Virus record (IMG/VR): IMGVR_UViG_3300031787_000735
Coordinates: 1 to 25,867 of that record
DNA from: a virus
Direction: 5' to 3' (one strand)
Length of the DNA: 25,867 nucleotides
Shown: positions 9,377 through 16,175 of the stretch, piece by piece
Numbering within the stretch: the stretch's first letter is position 1
Layout of the letters: each line of letters begins with the position of its first letter
Notes under the pieces: model-generated
The model's input: the letters and a program-made list of their open reading frames with translations, nothing else
Database searches by the model: none
What the model was told of the DNA's origin: nothing
Made by a program: the position numbers and the translations under genes

Positions 9377-9502
9377 AAGAGAATCCTGAGCGGACCGACC
9401 AGCCCCGCCAGCGTAACAGACTGGTAGCAAGAGCCAACCCACAGTCCCCGCGTGGTCATTGAGGCTTGCGACTAACAACGAATAGAAGGGTGGACAGTTG
9501 CT
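9377..9502 (+). other. GC-rich gap before scaffold, possible structured RNA
   Basis: 126 bases between coding genes, visibly richer in G and C than its surroundings, with no credible start-to-stop frame. Possible stems: GACCAG (9397-9402) with CTGGT (9421-9425), and CCAC (9439-9442) with GTGG (9452-9455) inside CAA/GCC with GGC/TTG flanks (about 9428-9468). The last 20 bases hold the ribosome site for the scaffold gene (GAAGGGTGG, 9486-9493). There is no T-run after a stem, so it is not a standard terminator. It may be an RNA processing or stability element between the internal-protein block and the highly expressed capsid block. Confidence 0.35.
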
Positions 9503-9973
9503 ATGAGCAACAACTACTGGGAAGACGAAGACGACGAACTAGATACCAACGATGGTCTAGATGGCAATGACTTAGTTAAGAAACTACGTAAAGCCAAAAG
9601 AGCAGACGAAAAGCGTATCAAGGAACTATCTGAACAACTTGAGGGATTCCTCAAAGAAAAGAAAGAGTCGACTGTACGTCAAGTCCTAGAAAAGAAGGGC
9701 GTAAACGCAAAGGCTGCACGTCTGATTATGAAAGACTTGGAAGACATTAACGAAGAGGCAGTAAATTCCTGGCTCGATGATAATGCTGACCTATTCGGAA
9801 TCAAGACTGCAGATGCCCCCGAAATAGATAAGAACAATCTTGCTGCACTACGCAACCAAGACATTCTTACCCAGGGAGCGGTTACTCCCGATAAAGCGCA
9901 AGACTTTGAATCACGTCTAAACAACGCATCCTCTGCCGAGGAGATTCTTAGCATATTGCGTTCACAAGAATAA
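9503..9973 (+). CDS. capsid scaffolding protein
   Basis: 156 residues directly upstream of the major capsid gene. The N-terminus is very acidic (WEDEDDELDTNDGLDGND). Residues about 22-60 are a Lys/Glu-rich heptad helix (KKLRKAKRADEKRIKELSEQ), a probable coiled coil, and the remainder is helical and charged. Acidic, coiled-coil, 150-250 residue proteins immediately before the capsid gene are the usual phage scaffold. Its C-terminal helix (SSAEEILSILRSQE) could be the capsid-binding end. The ATG at 9503 is chosen because the upstream frame is closed and GAAGGGTGG lies at good spacing. If the protease at 141-677 matures the head, this protein is a natural substrate. Confidence 0.8.
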   Translation: MSNNYWEDEDDELDTNDGLDGNDLVKKLRKAKRADEKRIKELSEQLEGFLKEKKESTVRQVLEKKGVNAKAARLIMKDLEDINEEAVNSWLDDNADLFGIKTADAPEIDKNNLAALRNQDILTQGAVTPDKAQDFESRLNNASSAEEILSILRSQE

Positions 9974-10010
9974 TCAACCGTTCATAGTCACTTGGAGGTG
10001 ACGCAACACA

Positions 10011-11213
10011 ATGTCCAACGCATACACAGATACAGGTGCCTCCTCTCTCGGAGGTTCCGTAGGTGGTGCTGGTCTCGTACAGAAGGCATATGACCGTCTT
10101 CTAGAGTTTGCGCTCCGTTCTGAACCACTCATTCGTTCAGTCGCAGATAAGCGCCCAGCCCGCCAAGCATTCCCAGGCTCAACCGTAGTTCTACAGAAGT
10201 ACGTTGACCTTGCACAAGCAACAACCGCTCTGACTGAAACAACAGACCCAGATGCAGTTGCTCTTTCAACACCAACTTCCGTAACCATTACTCTTTCTGA
10301 GTACGGTAACGCAGTTCTCGTAACCCGTGCTCTCGAGTTGTTCTCACTCGCAGACGTTGACCCAGCGATTGCAAACATCATTGCTTACAACCTCGCTGAC
10401 TCAATCGACTCTGTCGCAATGACAACTCTCCGCTCTGGTTCAAACAACATTTTCGCAGGCAACGCAACCGCTGTTGCTAACGTAGATGCTGCTGACACAA
10501 TCGATTCTGCAGACATCCGCAAGGCTGTTGCTAAATTGCGTAGCAATAAGGCAAAGGCTCGTCGCGGTTCTCTATACTGGACAGGTATCCACCCAGATGT
10601 TTCACACGACCTTCGTGCAGAAACTGGAAATATGGGCTGGAACTTCATCCACGCACAATCAAACCCAGCAGTAGATAACATCTGGGCTGGCGAAATTGGA
10701 GACTTCGAAGGTGCATTCTTTGTTGAATCACCACGTCTATACAATGCTAAGACTGGTGCAGACCAGACCGCTCTTGCTACAACCGCTGTAACCGTTGCAG
10801 GTACCTCAGCAGGCTTCACCTTCGGTGTTGCTTCAACTGCTGTTATCGCAACTCGCGCAGAAGTTGGCGACAAGATTGCTGGAACTGGTATCGCTTCAGG
10901 TGCAAAGATTACTGCAATCAGCACCTCTGGCTCAACCACAACCTTCACTGTAGACACAGCAAACACTGGTGCAGTTTCTGCAACCACAGTTGTAACTGTA
11001 ACTCCAGTAACCCGCGTTTACAACACAATTCTTTGCGGTGCTCAAGCAATGGCAGAAGCCGTCGCTGAAGAACCACACGTTGTTATCGGTAACGTAACTG
11101 ACAAGTTGATGCGCTTCCGCCCAATGGGCTGGTACGGCGTACTCGGCTTCGCAGTCTATCGTGACGAAGCGTTGTATCGCATTACATCTGGTTCCTCAAT
11201 CGCTGCTCTTTAG
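10011..11213 (+). CDS. major capsid protein, N4-gp56-like, with inserted domain
   Basis: 400 residues behind a strong ribosome site (TTGGAGGTGA, 9992-10001). The layout fits the N4-gp56 family of HK97-fold capsid proteins: a Gly/Ser-rich N-terminus, a long helix (YDRLLEFALRSEPLIRSVAD), the strand and spine region (TSVTITLSEYGNAVLVTRAL), a helical middle, and a C-terminus with RFRPMGWYGVLGFAVYRDEA. Residues about 255-335 are a Thr, Ala and Val-rich beta domain (VGDKIAGTGIASGAKITAIS) that interrupts the capsid fold between PRLYNAKTG and TRVYNTILCG. This type of beta module also turns up in phage tail proteins. Codon use here is more uniform than in neighbouring genes, as expected for high expression. 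Confidence 0.88.
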   Translation: MSNAYTDTGASSLGGSVGGAGLVQKAYDRLLEFALRSEPLIRSVADKRPARQAFPGSTVVLQKYVDLAQATTALTETTDPDAVALSTPTSVTITLSEYGNAVLVTRALELFSLADVDPAIANIIAYNLADSIDSVAMTTLRSGSNNIFAGNATAVANVDAADTIDSADIRKAVAKLRSNKAKARRGSLYWTGIHPDVSHDLRAETGNMGWNFIHAQSNPAVDNIWAGEIGDFEGAFFVESPRLYNAKTGADQTALATTAVTVAGTSAGFTFGVASTAVIATRAEVGDKIAGTGIASGAKITAISTSGSTTTFTVDTANTGAVSATTVVTVTPVTRVYNTILCGAQAMAEAVAEEPHVVIGNVTDKLMRFRPMGWYGVLGFAVYRDEALYRITSGSSIAAL

Positions 11214-11227
11214 TTGATTGACTCTGG

Positions 11228-11254
11228 GGGATAGGGCAACCTATCCCTTCGGGG
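11228..11254 (+). promoter_or_regulatory. hairpin after the capsid gene, competing GCAA and TTCG loops
   Basis: GGGATAGG (11228-11235) pairs perfectly with CCTATCCC (11240-11247) around a GCAA loop. The last CCC can instead pair with GGG (11252-11254) around TTCG, an extra-stable loop type. No T-run follows, so this is more likely an RNA stability or partial attenuation element that keeps capsid mRNA abundant than a full terminator. Confidence 0.55.
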
Positions 11255-11274
11255 TGAGTTCATTAGGAGGACTT

Positions 11275-11550
11275 ATGGCTGAATGGACATTTTTACCACC
11301 AACGGTAGATGAAGGCTTTACTGGCGTTCAGCGACTATTTCAGTTTTACAAACTGACTAGGGGCATCAGTATCGTACTGAATCCTACTACTGGAACTTAT
11401 CAACAGATTCGCTATCCACTTGATTCATCACTTGCTGATTATCCTCAAGTGTATCGAGGCGGATATAGATATACGGTGGACGATGCTACAAAGGCAGCAC
11501 TGATTGCTGCAGGTGTAGGTGTAACAGAAAGTAACTTTACTCAAATATGA
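11275..11550 (+). CDS. small post-capsid protein, unknown function
   Basis: 91 residues. The frame is open upstream to a TTG at 11218, but that would run through the hairpin after the capsid gene. AGGAGG at 11265-11270 places the start at ATG 11275. The sequence is strand-like with aromatic residues (RLFQFYKLTRGISIVLNP and YRGGYRYTVDD) and ends VGVTESNFTQI. A small beta-rich protein just after the capsid gene could be a head decoration or stopper protein, but no family is recognised. Confidence 0.72.
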   Translation: MAEWTFLPPTVDEGFTGVQRLFQFYKLTRGISIVLNPTTGTYQQIRYPLDSSLADYPQVYRGGYRYTVDDATKAALIAAGVGVTESNFTQI

Positions 11551-11858
11551 AGCACTGGGAATACCATCCAGAGTATGTAGACGGCTGCTTTGGATGTAAG
11601 GGACTAAGCGTTCAGATGAACGCAGGTGATGCTGATAGTCGTAAGTTTATGACTAACAAGCGTCACAACACAGAATTGGATGCCTATGCAGATGCAGTAA
11701 AACAAGGCATCCGACCTGCTGGAACTACGATGGACAAAATCCAGCAAGCAGTACAGGCTAGCGAGACATTAGGTAAGCCTTACAACGCCGAGAAGATGCC
11801 TCCAGCAAAACACATAAATAAAAAAACAGCAGCGGTAATGAAAGAACTAGGAGCATAA
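11547..11858 (+). CDS. small Cys-pair phage protein, unknown function
   Basis: 103 residues, start overlapping the previous stop (ATGA). The N-terminus has HPEYVDGCFGCKGLSVQM, a single CxxC pair with nearby His, which might bind a metal but lacks a second Cys pair. The rest is helical and Lys-rich, with a segment repeating charged and Ala residues (TELDAYADAVKQGI) and a Lys-rich end. The conserved-looking N-terminus suggests a widespread phage protein, but I cannot name a domain. Confidence 0.72.
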   Translation: MKHWEYHPEYVDGCFGCKGLSVQMNAGDADSRKFMTNKRHNTELDAYADAVKQGIRPAGTTMDKIQQAVQASETLGKPYNAEKMPPAKHINKKTAAVMKELGA

Positions 11859-11859
11859 A

Positions 11860-12036
11860 ATGCCAATGGTAAACGGAAAGAAGTTCCCTTACACAGCAAA
11901 GGGCAAGAAGGCAGCCAAGGCTTACGCAATGGGCGAAAAGATGGAGTCCAAGGCTGAGAAGAAAATGGAAGCCAAAAAAGGTATGAAGAAGATGGCAGCC
12001 AAGAAGTCAATCAAGAAGATGGGCAAGAAGAAGTAA
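11860..12036 (+). CDS. lysine-rich 58-aa basic protein
   Basis: ATG two bases after the previous stop; TAA overlaps the next ATG. 21 of 58 residues are Lys, with only 4 acidic residues, in repeating patterns such as KKMAAKKSIKKMGKKK. This composition is like nucleic-acid-condensing proteins. It is the first of a run of tiny basic genes between capsid and connector. I infer a packaged DNA-binding or capsid-interior role; no domain supports it. Confidence 0.75.
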   Translation: MPMVNGKKFPYTAKGKKAAKAYAMGEKMESKAEKKMEAKKGMKKMAAKKSIKKMGKKK

Positions 12037-12191
12037 TGTCCAAGAAAAAAGTTAAGGTCGAAGAGCCAAAGCCAAAGGCGGGCAAGACCCGTATTGGCAA
12101 TATCTCTAACACACCACCCTTAGCCTCACAAGGTAATCAAGGCGAAACCTTCGACAAGATTATGAAGCAGAAATATCCTTGGTGGAAATAA
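12036..12191 (+). CDS. 51-aa basic protein, unknown function
   Basis: ATG overlaps the previous TAA by one base and its TAA overlaps the next ATG. The N-terminus is Lys-rich (MSKKKVKVEEPKPKAGK), followed by a Pro/Asn/Gly linker and an aromatic end (DKIMKQKYPWWK). It fits the cassette by size, charge and coupling. The Tyr-Pro-Trp-Trp C-terminus looks like a docking peptide, but this is a guess. Confidence 0.7.
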   Translation: MSKKKVKVEEPKPKAGKTRIGNISNTPPLASQGNQGETFDKIMKQKYPWWK

Positions 12192-12370
12192 TGAAGAAGA
12201 CTGCTAAGCAAAAGAAGGTAGGCGAAGTAATGCGCGAGTTTAAGGCTGGCAAGTTACATTCTGGCAAAAACCCAAAGGGTCCAAAGAAGGCACCTGTAGT
12301 TAAGAACCGTAAGCAAGCGATTGCTATCGCCCTATCTTCAGCAGGTATGTCAAAGAAGAAAAAGAAGTAA
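12191..12370 (+). CDS. 59-aa basic protein, DUF6496-like
   Basis: The frame is open to a TTG at 12179, but the TAATG overlap at 12189-12193 repeats the joining pattern of the whole cassette, so ATG 12191 is chosen. The pattern VGEVMREFKAGKLHSGKN, then a Lys/Pro linker, then KNRKQAIAIALSSAGMSKK, matches a small family found widely in phages and bacteria (VMhEfkhGkLrSG ... sRkQAiAIAlseAg), which I believe is DUF6496. Its function is not known. The C-terminus is five consecutive Lys. Confidence 0.8.
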   Translation: MKKTAKQKKVGEVMREFKAGKLHSGKNPKGPKKAPVVKNRKQAIAIALSSAGMSKKKKK

Positions 12371-12513
12371 TGTCATCTGGAAAGTACAAGCCTCACAGAG
12401 GCTTTAACAAAATCCAGATTAAGGATGGAATGGTAGTAAGACTGCGTAAAGATGGACGTATCAAGGCAGTCTTAGGAAAGTATGGGGAGTATGGAAAGCA
12501 AAAGCAAGCGTGA
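12370..12513 (+). CDS. 47-aa basic protein, unknown function
   Basis: ATG overlaps the previous TAA. The sequence is Gly/Lys/Arg-rich with short strand-like stretches (FNKIQIKDGMVVRLRKDG), recalling a small beta-hairpin, and it ends in GKQKQA. It overlaps the next gene by 32 bases in another frame, longer than any other junction in this cassette. Real-gene status rests on the coupled start, basic composition and lack of alternatives covering 12371-12481. Confidence 0.65.
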   Translation: MSSGKYKPHRGFNKIQIKDGMVVRLRKDGRIKAVLGKYGEYGKQKQA

Positions 12514-12763
12514 CTCTCGCCTAAAGCGAGCAGGAGTGTCTGGCTTCAACAAGCCTAAGCGTACTCCCAACCATCCTACTAAGAGCCACGTCGTAGTGGC
12601 TAAAGAGGGCAGCCAAGTCAAGACTATTCGTTTTGGTCAACAAGGTGTAACTGGCGACAAGCAGCCAACAGCCCGACAGAAATCATTCAAGGCTCGCCAC
12701 AGAAAGAACATTGCTAAAGGCAAGATGAGTGCAGCCTATTGGGCAGATAAGGTGAAATGGTGA
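12482..12763 (+). CDS. conserved-looking basic phage protein (93 aa)
   Basis: ATG at 12482, with AGGAAAG just upstream; ATG 12491 (three codons in) is a possible alternative. The N-terminus is Lys/Arg-rich. The middle reads KSHVVVAKEGSQVKTIRFG, and the end reads FKARHRKNIAKGKMSAAYWA then DKVKW. The RFGQQG and KGKMSAAYWADKVKW patterns look like a protein I have seen in many unrelated phages, placed near virion genes. The function is unknown; with two basic arms around a short strand pair it may bind nucleic acid. Confidence 0.78.
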   Translation: MGSMESKSKRDSRLKRAGVSGFNKPKRTPNHPTKSHVVVAKEGSQVKTIRFGQQGVTGDKQPTARQKSFKARHRKNIAKGKMSAAYWADKVKW

Positions 12764-12918
12764 AGAAAGCATTTTGGGATAAGAAGAACCCAAAGAAAAC
12801 TTCTAAGAAACTTACTCCCGCACAGAAGGCTGCTGCAAAGAAGCGGGCTAAGGCAGCGGGACGCCCTTACCCAAATCTTGTAGATAACGCAGCAGTAGCA
12901 AAGAAGAAAGGCAAGTAA
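12760..12918 (+). CDS. 52-aa lysine/alanine-rich basic protein
   Basis: GTG start overlapping the previous TGA (GTGA); TAA overlaps the next ATG (TAATG). The body is histone-H1-tail-like (PKKTSKKLTPAQKAAAKKRA) followed by AAGRPYPNLVDNAAVAKK. Like its neighbours it is small, basic and tightly coupled, and the shared character suggests a joint role, possibly with packaged DNA. No named family. Confidence 0.72.
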   Translation: MKKAFWDKKNPKKTSKKLTPAQKAAAKKRAKAAGRPYPNLVDNAAVAKKKGK

Positions 12919-13193
12919 TGGCAACAGGCACAGCAGGTAGTTCATTCACTAGCGAGTTAAACCGTCTAGCAAATAGCGGGACATATCCAGCGCTAACCGC
13001 ATATCTTGCACCTGTTGGCGCTGCCAACCAATATGCTGGAACCACAGGCAAGGCGCTCCTTGGAGCACTTAATCTAGAAGCAGACCCTACTCGTCAGCCT
13101 AACGAATACAAAGGCTTGGGTGCTGTATGCAATGAACTTGCAGGAACAACAGACCTTTCACCGACTGATGCCTTAAGGAGTATTAACCTGTGA
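12918..13193 (+). CDS. small head-tail region protein, unknown function
   Basis: 91 residues, not basic, unlike the preceding five genes. It is Gly/Ala/Thr-rich with helices (SSFTSELNRLANSG, KALLGALNLEA) and ends GTTDLSPTDALRSI, a loop-helix segment. It is coupled on both sides (TAATG before, GTGA after). Being joined directly to the connector-like gene, it may belong to the neck, but no domain is visible. Confidence 0.7.
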   Translation: MATGTAGSSFTSELNRLANSGTYPALTAYLAPVGAANQYAGTTGKALLGALNLEADPTRQPNEYKGLGAVCNELAGTTDLSPTDALRSINL

Positions 13194-14122
13194 CAACCTT
13201 TACCGAAATGATTGATGAGGTTCTAATCAACCTCTCGGGTTATACCTATCAGCAGGACCGCTCCACATATCTTACCGCAGCAGTTACCACATTAACTTCT
13301 CCTAGTTCTTCTCCTACCATCCTTAGCCTAGGTTCTACTGATTCAGTAGGTAAGGGCATCATTGAGGTAGGCGAAGAGTTGATGTGGATTGACTCATTTG
13401 ACCGCGTTGCTAACACAGCCACTATCGCGCCCTACGGTCGCGGATATCTCGGCACCACAGCCTCTACAGCAGCGGTAGATACCAAGGTAAGCATCTCTCC
13501 TATCTTCCCTCGCTACTCAGTCAAAAAGGCTATTAACGACACTATCCGTGCTGTAGCCACACAGTTGATGGTTGTGAAGCAGACCACATTTACTTTCAAT
13601 GCTGCTCAGAATACCTACGAACTCAAAGACTCTAGCGGTAACCCACTCAATATTGAATCTATCTTGACTGTAATGTGGCAGGATACTGGTCCATCTCAGG
13701 AATGGATTCGAGTCAACCGCTATGACTTTGACCCGCTAGCAGAGACTGCTACCTGGGGCGAAGGAAGCCAGACAATCACCATCTATGATTACATTACCCC
13801 TGGTCGTACTGTTAAGATTATGTATGTGACGCAAGCCTCAGCCTTTACATCTAACAGCCAAATTTTTACAACCCAGACAGGATTTCCTGAATCAGCAAGA
13901 GATGTAATTATTCTTGGTTCTGCATACAGACTACTTACATATCTTGACCCTGCTCGTGCTTCTCAGATTAGCCCACAGGCTGATGAGATTGACGCTAAGC
14001 GTCCATTCGGTTCAGCCAATACTGCAGCAAGACAACTCTTTGCTTTGTATCAACAAAGACTCAGAGAAGAAATTTCTGCCTTCCAAGGTCAGTACCCTCC
14101 CCGCATTCGCTTCAACCGATAG
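13190..14122 (+). CDS. head-tail connector / adaptor-like protein
   Basis: 310 residues with GTG start overlapping the previous stop. The N-terminal helix (TEMIDEVLINLSGY) and a C-terminal region with RDVIILGSAYRLLTYLDPAR followed by a long helix (AARQLFALYQQRLREEISAF) resemble podoviral tail-adaptor proteins that bind under the portal. Residues about 35-105 are a beta insert (GEELMWIDSFDRV, YGRGYLGTT). The end RIRFNR is basic. Position between head and fibre genes fits. The connector role is moderately supported; which of the neck proteins it is cannot be fixed from sequence alone. Confidence 0.65.
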   Translation: MTTFTEMIDEVLINLSGYTYQQDRSTYLTAAVTTLTSPSSSPTILSLGSTDSVGKGIIEVGEELMWIDSFDRVANTATIAPYGRGYLGTTASTAAVDTKVSISPIFPRYSVKKAINDTIRAVATQLMVVKQTTFTFNAAQNTYELKDSSGNPLNIESILTVMWQDTGPSQEWIRVNRYDFDPLAETATWGEGSQTITIYDYITPGRTVKIMYVTQASAFTSNSQIFTTQTGFPESARDVIILGSAYRLLTYLDPARASQISPQADEIDAKRPFGSANTAARQLFALYQQRLREEISAFQGQYPPRIRFNR

Positions 14123-14130
14123 GAACCTGA

Positions 14131-15831
14131 ATGACAACTCGCCAATACTCCTCTCGCTCTCAGCAGTCAACGCTGACAAGCGCCATTACCGCAGGCGCTA
14201 CGTCTATTACAGTTGTCTCTGGCTCTACCTTGCTTGGTGGCGTGACCATCCCAGCGGGCAGAACATTTACTCTGGTAATTGACCCAGACACAGCGCTTGA
14301 AGAAATTGTTGATGCGACCGCTAACCCCAGTAGCAACACATTTACAATCGTTAGAAGTATAGATACTACTGGTGGCGCTCAGGCTCACTCAGCAGGTGCT
14401 GTCGTAAGACATATGGCTATCGGTAGAGATTTCCGAGATGCTAACTTACACGCAGAAGCCTCGGCATATTACAACGACGGCTCTGGTACTGGACACACAA
14501 TGCACGGCATTGGTTCAGGCGAAGGTGACGTAGTAGGTACAGATAAGCCACAGACCCTTACTCAAAAAACTTTAACCAGCCCTACAATTTCTAACCCTAC
14601 CTTTACTGGCACTTCTACTGTGGGTGCTGTATTGCACTTTGAGGGCACCACATCTGATGATTACGAAACTATTCTGACTGTAATTGACCCCACTCAAGAT
14701 AACACAATTACTTTACCCAATACGGGAGGTATAGTAATTCTTGATACTGCTTCTCAGACTCTGACCAACAAGACTCTGACTAGCCCAATTATTTCTGGAA
14801 GCCCTACGATTACTGGTCTGTCCAGCGCAGGTATGATTTCATCTTCGGCTACGCCGAAGGACTATGTAGACGCCTTCTTTGGTCCTCTAACCAGCGCTCA
14901 GACCTCAGCAGCATCGGCTGCTACAAGTGCTGCCTCTGCCGCTACAAGTGCTTCTAGCGCGGCTACAAGCGCTTCTAACGCCCTAACTAGCGCCAACAGT
15001 GCATCTACCTCAGCCACAGCAGCAGCCACCTCTGCAGCCTCTGCAGCGACTTCTGCTACGGCAGCGGCTACCAGTGCTACTAGCGCTGCAGCCAGTGCAA
15101 CTACGGCTTCTAACTCTGCTTCTGCAGCAGCCACATCGGCTACTTCGGCTGCTACCTCAGCCTCATCTGCTTTAACTTCGGCTAACAGTGCTAGCACATC
15201 TGCTACCTCTGCTGCTAACTCAGCAACTGCTTCGGCTACATCAGCAAGCGCTGCTGCTACCTCTGCTACATCTGCTGCTGCTAGTGCTACTGCTGCAGCA
15301 ACTTCTGCTTCAAGTGCAGCAACATCTGCATCATCTGCTTTAACATCAGCCAACTCTGCTGCTGTATCTGCAGCAAGTGCTGCTGCTGCTGTCGCAGCAT
15401 CCTTTGATGCAAAGGGAGATTTACTGGTAGGTACAGGGGCAGGAGCCTTTGACCAACTAACAGTTGCAGCAACTGCTGGTTATGTTCTAACAGTTAACAG
15501 CGCAACAGCAACAGGACTTGAGTGGAGCCCAGCCAATGCTGGTGACATTACTGGAGTCACTGCTGGCACAGGTTTAACTGGTGGTGGAACATCTGGAACT
15601 GTAACTCTAAATCTTGATACTACTAGCGTATATGTAGTACCTAGCCAAGCAAGCCAGTCAGGTAAATACTTGACTACCAATGGTAGTGTTGCATCGTGGG
15701 CAACTGTAGATGCTCTACCATCACAGACTGGAAACAACGGAAAATATTTGACCACAGACGGAACAACCGCTTCGTGGGCAGTCATTACAACAGACCCAAC
15801 ACCAACCGCGTTGATGCTCGGTGGAATGTAA
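14131..15831 (+). CDS. tail fibre with long Ala/Ser/Thr shaft
   Basis: 566 residues. The N-terminal 120 residues are a beta domain (TSAITAGATSITVVSGSTLL, then HMAIGRDFRDANLHAEASAY) that probably anchors to the tail. Next come two TLT(Q/N)KTLTSP motifs typical of fibre proteins. Residues about 253-424 are a nearly pure Ala/Ser/Thr shaft with heptad-like SAATSAS units. The C-terminus has beta repeats with two copies of GKYLTT(N/D)G...ASWA. This layout (anchor, shaft, tip) is that of a trimeric fibre. It ends with LMLGGM rather than a bulky receptor domain, so the following small beta proteins probably complete the tip. Confidence 0.85.
   Translation: MTTRQYSSRSQQSTLTSAITAGATSITVVSGSTLLGGVTIPAGRTFTLVIDPDTALEEIVDATANPSSNTFTIVRSIDTTGGAQAHSAGAVVRHMAIGRDFRDANLHAEASAYYNDGSGTGHTMHGIGSGEGDVVGTDKPQTLTQKTLTSPTISNPTFTGTSTVGAVLHFEGTTSDDYETILTVIDPTQDNTITLPNTGGIVILDTASQTLTNKTLTSPIISGSPTITGLSSAGMISSSATPKDYVDAFFGPLTSAQTSAASAATSAASAATSASSAATSASNALTSANSASTSATAAATSAASAATSATAAATSATSAAASATTASNSASAAATSATSAATSASSALTSANSASTSATSAANSATASATSASAAATSATSAAASATAAATSASSAATSASSALTSANSAAVSAASAAAAVAASFDAKGDLLVGTGAGAFDQLTVAATAGYVLTVNSATATGLEWSPANAGDITGVTAGTGLTGGGTSGTVTLNLDTTSVYVVPSQASQSGKYLTTNGSVASWATVDALPSQTGNNGKYLTTDGTTASWAVITTDPTPTALMLGGM
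14889..15402 (+). repeat. degenerate Ala/Ser/Thr-coding repeat of the fibre shaft
   Basis: About 510 bases made almost only of Ala, Ser and Thr codons in loose 21-base (seven-residue) units, with interspersed LTSANSAS blocks. Units vary in synonymous codons, so the array is old or kept diverse. A long antisense open frame across it is a composition artefact. Confidence 0.85.
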
Positions 15832-15845
15832 CTAAGGAGAAATAA

Positions 15846-16175
15846 ATGCCAACAACCTATAAAGTCCTTGGGCAATCAAACCCATCGGCAACAACAGCAA
15901 CAACCCTATACACAGTACCGTCTACTACTCAGACTATTGTTAGCACCATTACAGTATGTAACCAAGCAGCAACTGCTGGTACTTACCGTATTGCAGTGCG
16001 CCCAGATGGAGCAACGCTAGCAGCACAGCACTATGTCGCATACGACATCAGCCTACCTGCTAACACATCAGATACTCTGACTCTTGGACTAACACTTGGT
16101 GATACCGATGTAGTTACTGTCTATGCCTCATCTGCTAACTTCTCATTCAATGCTTATGGAAGCGAGTTATCTTAA
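15846..16175 (+). CDS. small beta-sandwich tail/fibre protein
   Basis: 109 residues behind AAGGAGAAAT. The sequence is a run of short strands (TLYTVPSTTQTIVSTITVCN, YRIAVRPDG, DVVTVYASSANFSFNAYGSE) with little helix, typical of small beta-sandwich phage decoration or fibre-tip proteins. It follows the long fibre and starts a chain of TAATG-coupled fibre genes. Probably a virion surface protein, though its exact site is unknown. Confidence 0.72.
   Translation: MPTTYKVLGQSNPSATTATTLYTVPSTTQTIVSTITVCNQAATAGTYRIAVRPDGATLAAQHYVAYDISLPANTSDTLTLGLTLGDTDVVTVYASSANFSFNAYGSELS

Noticed and set aside
9377-9502. Possible tRNA or coding extension in the GC-rich gap
   Set aside because: No T-loop or anticodon arm can be placed, and the longest open frame has no start codon or ribosome site.
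10385-10987. 200-residue antisense frame across the capsid gene (and another at 9974-10381)
   Set aside because: Both lie opposite the strongly biased capsid gene, which removes stops on the other strand. No start signal or family features.
11218-11274. TTG start upstream of the post-capsid gene
   Set aside because: It would run through a strong hairpin with no ribosome site, while AGGAGG is ideally placed for ATG 11275.
14898-15353. Long antisense open frame rich in Ala, Val and Glu
   Set aside because: It is the mirror of the Ala/Ser/Thr shaft; lack of stops follows from the codon composition. There is no ribosome site or plausible protein.
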